This document shows positions 6,264 to 12,189 of a stretch of DNA of 12,189 bases, piece after piece. Origin of the DNA: Oscillospiraceae bacterium (lineage in GTDB: Bacteria; Bacillota; Clostridia; Oscillospirales; Oscillospiraceae); NCBI GenBank assembly GCA_017409645.1, contig JAFQSI010000031.1, forward strand, positions 1-12,189, written 5' to 3'. Numbering within the stretch: position 1 is the first letter of the stretch; each line of letters opens with the position of its first letter. A model generated the notes under the pieces. The model worked only from the letters and a program-made list of their open reading frames with translations, made no database searches and had not been told where the DNA came from. The translations under genes and the position numbers were made by a program.

Positions 6264-6284
6264 ATCAGCTTGTGATAAAAGTTA

Positions 6285-6462
6285 CTTGCCTCTCCCTCTG
6301 GGAGAGGTGGCCGAGCGCAGCGAGGTCGGATAGGGCATCCCGATTTTCTGTGAAAATCGGGGAGAATCGAATATTTGCATTGCAAATATTCGATAACCCT
6401 CTCAGTCACGCTGACGCGTGACAGCTCTCCCAAGGGGAGAGCCAAGGCGCTTTGCGCGTTTT
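6285..6462. repeat. Structured intergenic repeat, copy A
   Basis: This is a 178-bp non-coding element made of successive hairpins: CCTCTCCC/GGGAGAGG (6289-6307), a 10-bp stem at 6339-6361, a 14-bp near-perfect palindrome at 6366-6394 (ATCGAATATTTGCA and its complement), GTCACGC/GCGTGAC (6405-6422) and GCTCTCCC/GGGAGAGC (6424-6442). The ends form imperfect inverted repeats of GGCTCTCCC type. It is closely similar along its length to copy B at 9634-9887, which carries extra sequence near its right end. With its flanking hairpins and the EF-G promoter it accounts for the gene-free stretch 6012-6531. Confidence 0.85.
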
Positions 6463-6483
6463 AGGGGTTCTTTGACAGTCTGA

Positions 6484-6511
6484 AGCCCCCAGCGCCGCGG
6501 CGCTGGGGGCT
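6484..6511 (-). terminator. Terminator hairpin after the P-type-ATPase-like gene
   Basis: A perfect 13-bp stem, AGCCCCCAGCGCC (6484-6496) and GGCGCTGGGGGCT (6499-6511), begins 20 bases after the stop at 6532. The stem is very stable, but the minus-strand sequence after it (TCAGACTGTC) has no U-tract, so efficient termination may depend on the second hairpin at 6238-6263. Confidence 0.65.
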
Positions 6512-6531
6512 GGTATATCGTTCCGGCGGGA

Positions 6532-8661
6532 TCAGATATTCCGGGTCCACTCGGAGATCATCAGACCGGGCACGGCCCAGCACAGCTCCAGCAGCAGCAG
6601 GTTCGCCGGGGTCATCAGATCCGTCCGGCCGGACAGGGTCAGGATCAGCACCGCGGCCAGACCCACCAGGCCGCCCAGGATATGGACAGCCGCGCCGGCC
6701 ACGGAGGCGATGCGCAGGGCCCGGGCGCCGGTGACGGCGAAGGCTGCGCCGGTCAGACCCTCCTGGGTGGTCAGGGCGCAGGGGACGGCCTTCTCCGGAT
6801 CGGGCTGCCAGGCGGCCAGCTTCTCCCGGTCAGCCACCGGGGGGAAGGCGATGCGCCGGGTATCCACATTGTACTTGCCCCGGATGAAGCTCTCGCTGAG
6901 CAGGAAATTGGTGCTGGCCAGGACCGGGGTCAGCTTCCGCTGACCGCACAGGGAGGCAAGGCCCGCGCTGACGCCCTTGAGCTTACCGAAGGCCAGGGCG
7001 AAGACACAGGCGAATTCGCCGTCGATGGAGATGTAGACGGCCTGATTCACCCGGGTGCCCGCGGGTAGCTCAACGCCCATGCGCTTGAGGAATTCCTGGG
7101 TGCCCACCAGCACGCTCTCGCCGCAGATGATGGCGCCGCAGCCCTCGTCGCCGTAGCTCTTGAACTCGTCGATCTCGAAGGTCTGGCCCCGGCGGCTCTT
7201 AAGCATATGCTCGAACAGGGGAGCCAGGCAGCTTCCGCTGGCGGTCATGACGGCGGTGGCATAGCCGATGATGGTGTCCGGGTTGCGGCTGGAGTAGAAT
7301 TTGACGCCGTTGATCTTGACGCTGCCGCCGGGCAGCAGATCCTCGTCGCTCAGGGGCATCACAGCCTTTCCGGCGGCGGCCTTCACGCCCTGCCAGCCGC
7401 AGATGACGGAGCCGAACCGGTACAGACGGCGCTGGAGGGTCCACATGGGCCGGGTCTGGGAGATCAGCATGGTGGCCGGACACGCGGCCAGGATGGCGGC
7501 GGACCAGGTCCGGACGCCCACCTGCAGACCGCCCCGCAGACCCGCGGCCACGCTGATGGCGGCCGACAGCACCAGCGCAGCCAGTGCAAAGCGGCTGATG
7601 GCCCGCTCGGGGGCGGTGGGCTGGTCGCAGACATCCATGAAATCCTCGGGCTGGCCCTCGGTGACGCAGAAGCCGGGACGGCCCTCGTGACAATCCGGGG
7701 CCTTCGACACCCGGTTGAGACAGGTGGCCTTGCGCAGGGTGTCCATCTGGCACAGCTGGGTGCTGCGCTTCTGGTACTCCGACCACAGGCACATCAGCGT
7801 CTCCAGACAGAAGGCGGCGCAGAAGGGGATCTTCACCTGCTGCAGGCAGAAGATGCCGTCGGCAACGCAGGCGATGAAGGAAAATGCCAGCAGGGTATCG
7901 GTGGTGAACCGGCCCCGCAGCAGGCCGCCGATGCCGTCGGCCAGACGCTCCCAGCACAGCAGTGCAGAAAACAGCATGGCGAACAGCTCGCCGAAGACCA
8001 GAAGCCGCATCCGGTTCTCCTGGACCATGTTGAACCGGTGCAGGATGATGGAGAACACCGCCGCTGCTACGATCAGGACGCTGACGAACAGGGCGATCTG
8101 CAGCTTGCCCACGCCCTTTTCGCTCAGGGCGTAATAGCGCTGCTCCGGACCCTCCATGAGCTTGCGCTTCAGCTCGCCCAGCCGGTTTTTGGGCCGGAAG
8201 ACGATGGGCTCCGGGGGCACATACTCGTCGATGGGCTGGTCATACTGGGGCTCCCAGCCCGCGGAGAAGGGCTCGGCGCCCTCGGGGGTGGGATCGGGGA
8301 TCTCCGGGGGCTGCTGGCCCACGGGGGTGAAGGACTGGGTATCGCCGGAGACGGCGGCGGGAGCCTGGGAGCGGACCCGGGCGGTGTCGATGCGGATGGT
8401 GTCGGAGCCGGGCTCCGGTGCAGGCGCGGACTTCGGGGCGGGGGTCCAGACCAGGACCTCCGGCTCGTCGCTGACCGGTGCGGACTCGGCGGGCGGGGCG
8501 TCTGCCATCAGCTCCAGGGGGGGCAGATCCTCCAGAAGCTCCGGTGCGGCGTCGTCATGGACCAGACCGTCGTCGCTCTGGGAGCCGAACTCCCGCAGGA
8601 TGTCCTCCAGGGTAAATTCGGGCAGCTCCTCCTCGGGGATGCGGATATCGTTCTCGTCCAT
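6532..8661 (-). CDS. P-type-ATPase-like membrane protein lacking catalytic motifs
   Basis: This 709-residue protein has three parts. Residues 1-165 are acidic, proline- and alanine-rich and probably disordered and cytoplasmic. Then come membrane segments (about 188-208, 220-238, 253-295, 355-375, 383-402), with an ACPATML motif at about 393-399 matching the CPx position of metal-pumping P1B ATPases. A soluble region follows (about 410-640) and a final hairpin of two helices (about 653-676 and 684-702). The soluble region keeps P-type features: GYATAVM, GDEGCGAIICGESVLVGTQEF and AVYISIDGEFACVFAL. However, the DKTGT site reads SDEDLLPGG (near 438-446), and neither TGES nor TGDN nor the hinge GDGxND is seen, so transport driven by phosphorylation is unlikely. 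ATG 8661 is preferred over GTG 8667 by Shine-Dalgarno spacing. It follows rlmB with 2 bases between. The product is inferred to be a pseudo-enzyme; its role is unknown. Confidence 0.75.
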   Translation of the reverse strand: MDENDIRIPEEELPEFTLEDILREFGSQSDDGLVHDDAAPELLEDLPPLELMADAPPAESAPVSDEPEVLVWTPAPKSAPAPEPGSDTIRIDTARVRSQAPAAVSGDTQSFTPVGQQPPEIPDPTPEGAEPFSAGWEPQYDQPIDEYVPPEPIVFRPKNRLGELKRKLMEGPEQRYYALSEKGVGKLQIALFVSVLIVAAAVFSIILHRFNMVQENRMRLLVFGELFAMLFSALLCWERLADGIGGLLRGRFTTDTLLAFSFIACVADGIFCLQQVKIPFCAAFCLETLMCLWSEYQKRSTQLCQMDTLRKATCLNRVSKAPDCHEGRPGFCVTEGQPEDFMDVCDQPTAPERAISRFALAALVLSAAISVAAGLRGGLQVGVRTWSAAILAACPATMLISQTRPMWTLQRRLYRFGSVICGWQGVKAAAGKAVMPLSDEDLLPGGSVKINGVKFYSSRNPDTIIGYATAVMTASGSCLAPLFEHMLKSRRGQTFEIDEFKSYGDEGCGAIICGESVLVGTQEFLKRMGVELPAGTRVNQAVYISIDGEFACVFALAFGKLKGVSAGLASLCGQRKLTPVLASTNFLLSESFIRGKYNVDTRRIAFPPVADREKLAAWQPDPEKAVPCALTTQEGLTGAAFAVTGARALRIASVAGAAVHILGGLVGLAAVLILTLSGRTDLMTPANLLLLELCWAVPGLMISEWTRNI

Positions 8662-8663
8662 GC

Positions 8664-9509
8664 TCACACCTCCGTGTTCAGCCGCTGACGGACTGCTTCA
8701 TATAGGAGGATGGATGCGGCGGCGGAGGCGTTCAGGGAGGAGATCCGACCGGACATGGGGATGTGTACCAGCATGTCGCAGTTCTTCCGGACCAGGGGGC
8801 TCAGACCGTCGCCCTCGTTGCCGATGACGATGGCGGCGGGACCGGTCAGGTCGGAGCGGTACATGGGCACGGAGCCCTCACCGGCGGCGCCGTAGATCCA
8901 GACGCCCTTCTCCTTCAGCTCGGCGATGCAGGTGTTGATGTTGATGACCCGGGCGACCTTCATGTACTCCACGGCACCGGCGGAGGCCTTGGCCACGGTG
9001 GCGGTCAGACCCACGCTGCGGCGCTTGGGGATGATGACGCCGTGGGCTCCGGCGCACTCGGCGCTTCTCATAATGGCACCCAGGTTGTGGGGATCAGAAA
9101 GCTCGTCGCAGATGACGATCAGGGGCGCCTGGCCCCGGGCGGCGGCCTCTTCGAGGATGTCGTCGATGGTGGCGTACTCGTGGGCAGCGGCCTGGGCGAT
9201 GACGCCCTGGTGGGCGTGGGTGGTGGACATCAGGTCCAGCTTGCGCCGGTCCACGGGGACGATGACGGCACCGGCCTCCTTGGCCATGGCGGCGAGGCGC
9301 TGCAGGCCCTTGTCGATGTCGCCGTCGGCGATGAAGACCTTGTCGATTGTCCGTCCGGCCCGCAGAGCCTCGGTCAGGGCGTTGCGGCCCTCCAGCCGTG
9401 TCTCGTCCTCCTCCTGGACCTCGGGCACGGCGGCACGGGGCTCCCGCTTCCCGTCAAAACGCCGGTCCCGGCGGTCACCGGGATGTCGGCGGGGATTGTT
9501 TTCTCTCAT
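8664..9509 (-). CDS. rlmB: 23S rRNA 2'-O-methyltransferase, RlmB/TrmH (SPOUT) family
   Basis: The protein has 281 residues. It begins with about 27 very basic residues (many R and K), then the substrate-binding domain from LEGRNALTEALRAG (about 39-52), and a SPOUT catalytic domain. The three SPOUT motifs are present: LSDPHNLGAIMRSAECAGAHG (about 137-157, written here with its E/A variants), IVIGNEGDGLS (about 227-237) and IPMSGRISSLNASAA (about 250-264), which form the knotted S-adenosylmethionine site. RlmB methylates the 2'-OH of G2251 in the 23S peptidyl-transferase loop; paralogues modify other sites, so the exact nucleotide is inferred. ATG 9509 is used because AGGAG lies 9 bases upstream; the TTG at 9518 falls between that ribosome binding site and the ATG. 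It has its own promoter and is coupled to the ATPase-like gene downstream. Confidence 0.92.
   Translation of the reverse strand: MRENNPRRHPGDRRDRRFDGKREPRAAVPEVQEEDETRLEGRNALTEALRAGRTIDKVFIADGDIDKGLQRLAAMAKEAGAVIVPVDRRKLDLMSTTHAHQGVIAQAAAHEYATIDDILEEAAARGQAPLIVICDELSDPHNLGAIMRSAECAGAHGVIIPKRRSVGLTATVAKASAGAVEYMKVARVININTCIAELKEKGVWIYGAAGEGSVPMYRSDLTGPAAIVIGNEGDGLSPLVRKNCDMLVHIPMSGRISSLNASAAASILLYEAVRQRLNTEV
8669..8673 (-). promoter_or_regulatory. Ribosome binding site that decides the start of the ATPase-like gene
   Basis: GGAGG on the minus strand lies inside the last codons of rlmB. It is 7 bases from ATG 8661, the ideal distance, but only 1 base from the in-frame GTG at 8667. This supports ATG 8661 and implies that ribosomes ending rlmB translation can reinitiate on the next gene. 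Confidence 0.8.
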
Positions 9510-9544
9510 AGAAGTCAACTCCTGAATTTAGGATATACAGATTC

Positions 9545-9573
9545 ATTATAACAGAAAACGGCAGCAAGCTCAA
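9545..9573 (-). promoter_or_regulatory. Promoter of rlmB operon
   Basis: TTGAGC (9568-9573) and consensus TATAAT (9545-9550) on the minus strand are separated by 17 bases. The leader to ATG 9509 is roughly 30 nt and contains AGGAG. It would also drive the ATPase-like gene, since only 2 bases separate the genes. Confidence 0.8.
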
Positions 9574-9582
9574 TACCTTTTC

Positions 9583-9612
9583 ACGGAAAAAGGCCGCCCC
9601 TTTCGGGGCGGC
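9583..9612 (-). terminator. Distal terminator hairpin bordering repeat copy B
   Basis: The stem GCCGCCCC (9593-9600) and GGGGCGGC (9605-9612) has a TTTC loop and is followed on the minus strand by CCTTTTT. It is identical, in the same orientation, to the cstA terminator at 9905-9926 over 24 bases (9589-9612 and 9902-9925). No gene ends here; it sits just upstream of the rlmB promoter and would block read-through from cstA. Confidence 0.85.
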
Positions 9613-9633
9613 AGCAGTGTGTTGAAAAAGCCC

Positions 9634-9887
9634 CTTGCCTCTCCCTTTGGGAGAGGTGGCCGAGCGCAGCGAGGTCGGAGAGGGCCTCCCGATTTTCTAT
9701 GAAAATCGGGTTTATCGAATATTTGCATCGCAAATATTCGATAAACCCTCTCAGTCATGCTTGCGCATGACAGCCGCCTGCGGGCGGCCCGGTCGCGGCT
9801 CTGACAGCCCACCGGGCTGTCATTCACTACCGCGACTGCGCTTCGCTTACACCCAAAGGGAGAGCCAGGGAGCTTTGCGCAAAATAG
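9634..9887. repeat. Structured intergenic repeat, copy B, with internal insertion
   Basis: This 254-bp non-coding element is homologous to copy A. It has CCTCTCCC/GGGAGAGG (9638-9656), a 10-bp stem at 9688-9710, a 16-bp stem with a 3-base loop at 9711-9745, and GTCATGC/GCATGAC (9754-9771). At about 9774-9851 it carries sequence absent from copy A: a CCGCC/GGCGG hairpin (9774-9787), then GTCGCGG (9792-9798) pairing with CCGCGAC (9830-9836) around an inner GACAGCCC/GGGCTGTC hairpin (9803-9821). The right end CCCAAAGGGAGAGCC (9852-9866) is an imperfect inverse of the left end. With its bordering hairpins and the rlmB promoter it accounts for the gene-free stretch 9510-9942. Confidence 0.85.
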
Positions 9888-9904
9888 GTCTATCGACAAT
9901 CAAA

Positions 9905-9926
9905 GGCCGCCCCTTTCGGGGCGGCC
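9905..9926 (-). terminator. Terminator hairpin of cstA
   Basis: A 9-bp stem, GGCCGCCCC (9905-9913) and GGGGCGGCC (9918-9926), with a TTTC loop lies 16 bases after the cstA stop. The minus-strand tail is TTTGATTGTC, so the U-tract is weak compared with the duplicate hairpin at 9593-9612. Confidence 0.75.
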
Positions 9927-9942
9927 GGGATATGTACGCAGC

Positions 9943-11397
9943 TTACTTGGCCAGTGCGCTCTCGTACTTCTTGATCTTGACCTTGAACAGGGCCAGCATG
10001 GCGACGGCGAAGACGATGCCGACGACCACGGCGATGGGGTAGTAGGTACTCATGGGGATGCCCATGGGAGTCCACAGCAGGCCCATGCACTCACCGGCGG
10101 CCATGAAGTAGGTCATGGACACGGCGGACATGAAGGTGGCGGGAACGGCGGTGAGCCAGTAGTTCTTCTTGTTCTGGGCCAGGTACATGGAGGCGGCCCA
10201 CAGGGCGATCATAGCCAGAGTCTGGTTGGACCAGGAGAAGTAGCGCCAGACGATGGAGTAGTCGATGTGGCAGATGACAGCACCGATGGCCAGCATGGGC
10301 ACGGTCAGAGCCAGACGCTTCTTCCAGTTGCTCTGGTCGATCTTGAACCAGTCGGCGATGGTCAGACGGGCGGAGCGGTAAGCGGTGTCACCGGAGGAGA
10401 TGGGGCAGACGATGACGCCCAGCAGGGCCAGCGCGCCGCCGATCTTGCCCATGGTGGACTGGCAGATGGCGTAGACGACGGTGGGAGTGCCGATGGCAAC
10501 GCCCTCGGCCAGGGAGGCCTTGATGACGGGGTAGACGGTGCAGCCGGCGGCACACCAGACCATGGCGATGACGCCCTCGGCGATCATGGCGCCGTAGAAG
10601 ACCTTCTGGCCCATCTTCTCAGACTTGCAGCAGCGGGCCATCATGGGGGACTGGGTGGCATGGAAGCCGGAAATGGCGCCGCAGGCGATGGCGATGAACA
10701 TGAACGACCAGATGGGGGTACCGGCGGGATGCTGGTTGCCGAAGTTCTCCCACAGCTCGGGCATGACGTAGTTGCCGGAGAACAGCATGGAGCCGGAAAC
10801 GCCGACGGCCATGATGATCAGACAGGCGCCGAAGACGGGGTACAGCTTGCCGATGACCTTGTCAATGGGCACGAAGGTGGCGACCACATAGTAGATCATG
10901 ACGACCCAGAGCCAGAAGGTGGCGTCCAGCTTCTCAGGGGTCAGCATGGCCAGCAGACCGGCGGGGCCGGTGGTGAACACGACGCCGCACATGACCAGCA
11001 GGATCACGGAGAACACGCGCATCACCTGACGCATGCCGTTGCCCAGGTAGTGGCCGGTCAGCTCGGAGATGGAAGCGCCATTGTGGCGCATGGACAGCAT
11101 GCCGCACATATAGTCGTGAACGGCACCGGCGAAGATGCAGCCGAAGACGATCCACAGGTAGGCCACGGGTCCGAACAGGGCGCCGCCCAGGGCACCCAGG
11201 ATGGGGCCGGTACCGGCGATGTTCAGCAGCTGGATCAGGAAGACCTTCCAGGTGGGCATGGGGACGTAGTCAACGCCGTCCTCCAGGGCATAGGCGGGGG
11301 TCTGACGGTCGTCGGGACCGAAGACCTTGGTCACGTACTTGCCGTAGAGCATATAGCCCACGAGCAGCAGCACGACACAGAGAATGAAGGTGATCAT
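9943..11397 (-). CDS. cstA: CstA-family carbon-starvation/pyruvate-type transporter (short form)
   Basis: This 484-residue integral membrane protein has hydrophobic segments throughout. CstA landmarks are all present: a DGVDYVP segment (about 40-46), QLLNIAGTGPILGA (56-69), GAISGFHATQSPMMARC (240-256) and CPISSGDTAYRSARLTIADW (331-350). Characterised relatives (CstA and BtsT of E. coli) import pyruvate or peptides by proton symport; at about 700 residues they are longer, while forms near 480-560 residues are usual in Clostridia. The substrate here is therefore inferred. The start is ATG 11397, with AAGGAGG 7 bases upstream. It is monocistronic with its own promoter and terminator. TTGAACA-type 7-mers around the promoter may be operator sites. 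Confidence 0.88.
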   Translation of the reverse strand: MITFILCVVLLLVGYMLYGKYVTKVFGPDDRQTPAYALEDGVDYVPMPTWKVFLIQLLNIAGTGPILGALGGALFGPVAYLWIVFGCIFAGAVHDYMCGMLSMRHNGASISELTGHYLGNGMRQVMRVFSVILLVMCGVVFTTGPAGLLAMLTPEKLDATFWLWVVMIYYVVATFVPIDKVIGKLYPVFGACLIIMAVGVSGSMLFSGNYVMPELWENFGNQHPAGTPIWSFMFIAIACGAISGFHATQSPMMARCCKSEKMGQKVFYGAMIAEGVIAMVWCAAGCTVYPVIKASLAEGVAIGTPTVVYAICQSTMGKIGGALALLGVIVCPISSGDTAYRSARLTIADWFKIDQSNWKKRLALTVPMLAIGAVICHIDYSIVWRYFSWSNQTLAMIALWAASMYLAQNKKNYWLTAVPATFMSAVSMTYFMAAGECMGLLWTPMGIPMSTYYPIAVVVGIVFAVAMLALFKVKIKKYESALAK

Positions 11398-11452
11398 AGA
11401 GTTTCCTCCTTGAACATATATTTCCCGGCAGCTTTCGCTCCCGATTGCTTCT

Positions 11453-11481
11453 ATTATATTGCGCTTGTCAAAAATGTTCAA
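11453..11481 (-). promoter_or_regulatory. Promoter of cstA
   Basis: TTGAAC (11476-11481) and consensus TATAAT (11453-11458) on the minus strand are separated by 17 bases. The leader is about 50 nt. A TTGACA lies closer (7 bases from the -10) and is wrongly spaced. The -35 box lies inside one of three TTGAACA motifs. Confidence 0.78.
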
Positions 11482-11587
11482 GCTAAGATTGAGTAAATAG
11501 AATGAAATTGTTCAAAACAACGGAATTGGAATTACGCAACCGGTTGTTTCCCAAATATTGGATGGCGTTTCCCGGGGGATTACCCCC

Positions 11588-11620
11588 AAAAAAGGTGTGC
11601 CGCAGAACCTGCGGCACACC
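11588..11620 (-). terminator. Intrinsic terminator of the MscS-family gene
   Basis: A perfect 12-bp stem, GGTGTGCCGCAG (11594-11605) and CTGCGGCACACC (11609-11620), with a 3-base loop is followed on the minus strand by six Ts. It lies 5 bases after the channel gene's stop codon. Confidence 0.93.
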
Positions 11621-11625
11621 AAAAA

Positions 11626-12189
11626 TCACTTGTCGATATGGACGTTCACATGGGGGTAGGTCATCTTGACACCGGCCTGGTCGAATTCGCGCTTGATATT
11701 CTCATTGATGGCGAACATGGTGTTCCAGTACGCGTCGGCAGTGGTCCAGACCCGCAGGGTGTACTCGATGGCGCTCTCGCCGTAGTTCAGCACGGCGGCA
11801 AAGGGCGCTTCGGGAGTGTTGATCACGGTGCCGATCCTGGCGGCCTCCAGCAGGGCGGCCTTCACCGTCTCGATGGGAGTCTCGTAGGAAGCGGACACAT
11901 TGATGTCCACCCGGCGGGTGCCGGAGGTGGAGTAGTTGACGATCTGGCTGGCCACCACGGCGGAGTTGGGGATGGAGATGGTCTTGTTGTCGGGGGTGGT
12001 CAGCTTGGTGTAGGTGATGTCGATGGTCTGCACGACGCCGCCCTGACCGGCGATCTCCACATAGTCGCCGGAGCGGAAGGGGTGGTTGCTGAGCAGGGTA
12101 AAGCCGCCGATGACATTGGCCAGGGCGTCCTGCAGGGAAAGCGACAGGGCCAGGGAGGCGACGGAGGCCAGGGCCACCACGCCGGTGAC
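11626..12189 (-). CDS. MscS-family mechanosensitive channel, C-terminal part (5' end outside window)
   Basis: The frame is open from the right edge to TGA at 11626-11628, giving 187 residues. It begins within the pore-lining third membrane helix, an alanine/glycine/serine-rich stretch (VVALASVASLALSLSL), followed by QDALANVIGGFTLL and the start of the beta domain with FRSGDYVEI. The TKLTTPDNKTISIPNS segment is the conserved cytoplasmic beta-domain signature of MscS. The rest is the alpha/beta vestibule domain ending in HVNVHID, typical of small MscS channels. Such channels open under membrane tension and release solutes on hypo-osmotic shock. The first two membrane helices and start codon lie beyond the window, so the N-terminal class cannot be judged. 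A strong terminator follows directly. Confidence 0.93.
   Translation of the reverse strand, partial: VTGVVALASVASLALSLSLQDALANVIGGFTLLSNHPFRSGDYVEIAGQGGVVQTIDITYTKLTTPDNKTISIPNSAVVASQIVNYSTSGTRRVDINVSASYETPIETVKAALLEAARIGTVINTPEAPFAAVLNYGESAIEYTLRVWTTADAYWNTMFAINENIKREFDQAGVKMTYPHVNVHIDK

Noticed and set aside
7207..8688. A 493-codon plus-strand open frame over the ATPase-like gene
   Set aside because: Same low-complexity G/Q/A/H composition and no ribosome binding site; a shadow of the opposite strand.
6285..9887. A CRISPR array or a phage/plasmid boundary suggested by similar repeats at 6285 and 9634
   Set aside because: The two copies are single, long, self-complementary and 3.3 kb apart, with no spacer pattern, no cas genes and only core-type genes between them.
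6285..9887. A composite transposon formed by the two repeat copies around rlmB and the ATPase-like gene
   Set aside because: No transposase is present and the enclosed genes are ordinary; each copy has its own flanking hairpin pair, which fits separate insertions.
10267..11496. A 409-codon plus-strand open frame over cstA
   Set aside because: Repetitive GDGADD-like composition caused by the codon bias of cstA; no domain and no start signal.
11537..11546. Palindrome CAACCGGTTG upstream of cstA as an operator
   Set aside because: It is only 10 bases, occurs once, and lies well upstream of the promoter; too little to support a site.

Overview
The window looks like a chromosomal piece of a GC-rich anaerobic Bacillota, most likely a gut Clostridia of the Oscillospiraceae type. 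This is inferred from strong AGGAGG-type ribosome binding sites, sigma-A-like promoters in short AT-rich gaps, a corrinoid-activation gene, DUF1836 and DUF3786 proteins, a short CstA, and hairpin-rich intergenic repeats of a kind common in that group. No rRNA, tRNA, CRISPR array, phage gene or transposase gene was seen.

Layout. Bases 1-1830 are on the plus strand: the 3' end of a RACo/RamA-type corrinoid protein activator, a tightly coupled YaeR-like VOC metalloenzyme, a palindromic intergenic repeat, then a DUF3786 protein with a strong terminator. From 1829 to the right edge every gene is on the minus strand. In coordinate order they are a ParE/RelE toxin and Phd/YefM antitoxin operon, a DUF1836 regulator-like gene whose promoter predicts a leaderless mRNA, a small acidic lipoprotein, an EF-G paralogue of the FusA2 type, a P-type-ATPase-like membrane protein that lacks the catalytic motifs, RlmB (23S rRNA 2'-O-methyltransferase) translationally coupled to it, a short CstA-family transporter, and the C-terminal part of an MscS-family channel.

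Most minus-strand units are self-contained: a -35/-10 pair with a 17-bp spacer, a good Shine-Dalgarno, then an intrinsic terminator. The two longest gaps (6012-6531 and 9510-9942) are occupied by two copies of one structured repeat family. Each copy lies between two terminator-like hairpins that match each other but differ from those around the other copy. One stem differs between the two repeats by a compensatory base pair. This arrangement, the catalytically degenerate P-type-ATPase-like protein behind rlmB, and the predicted leaderless DUF1836 gene are the points most worth a second look. I do not see a clearly new multi-gene defence or biosynthetic system.
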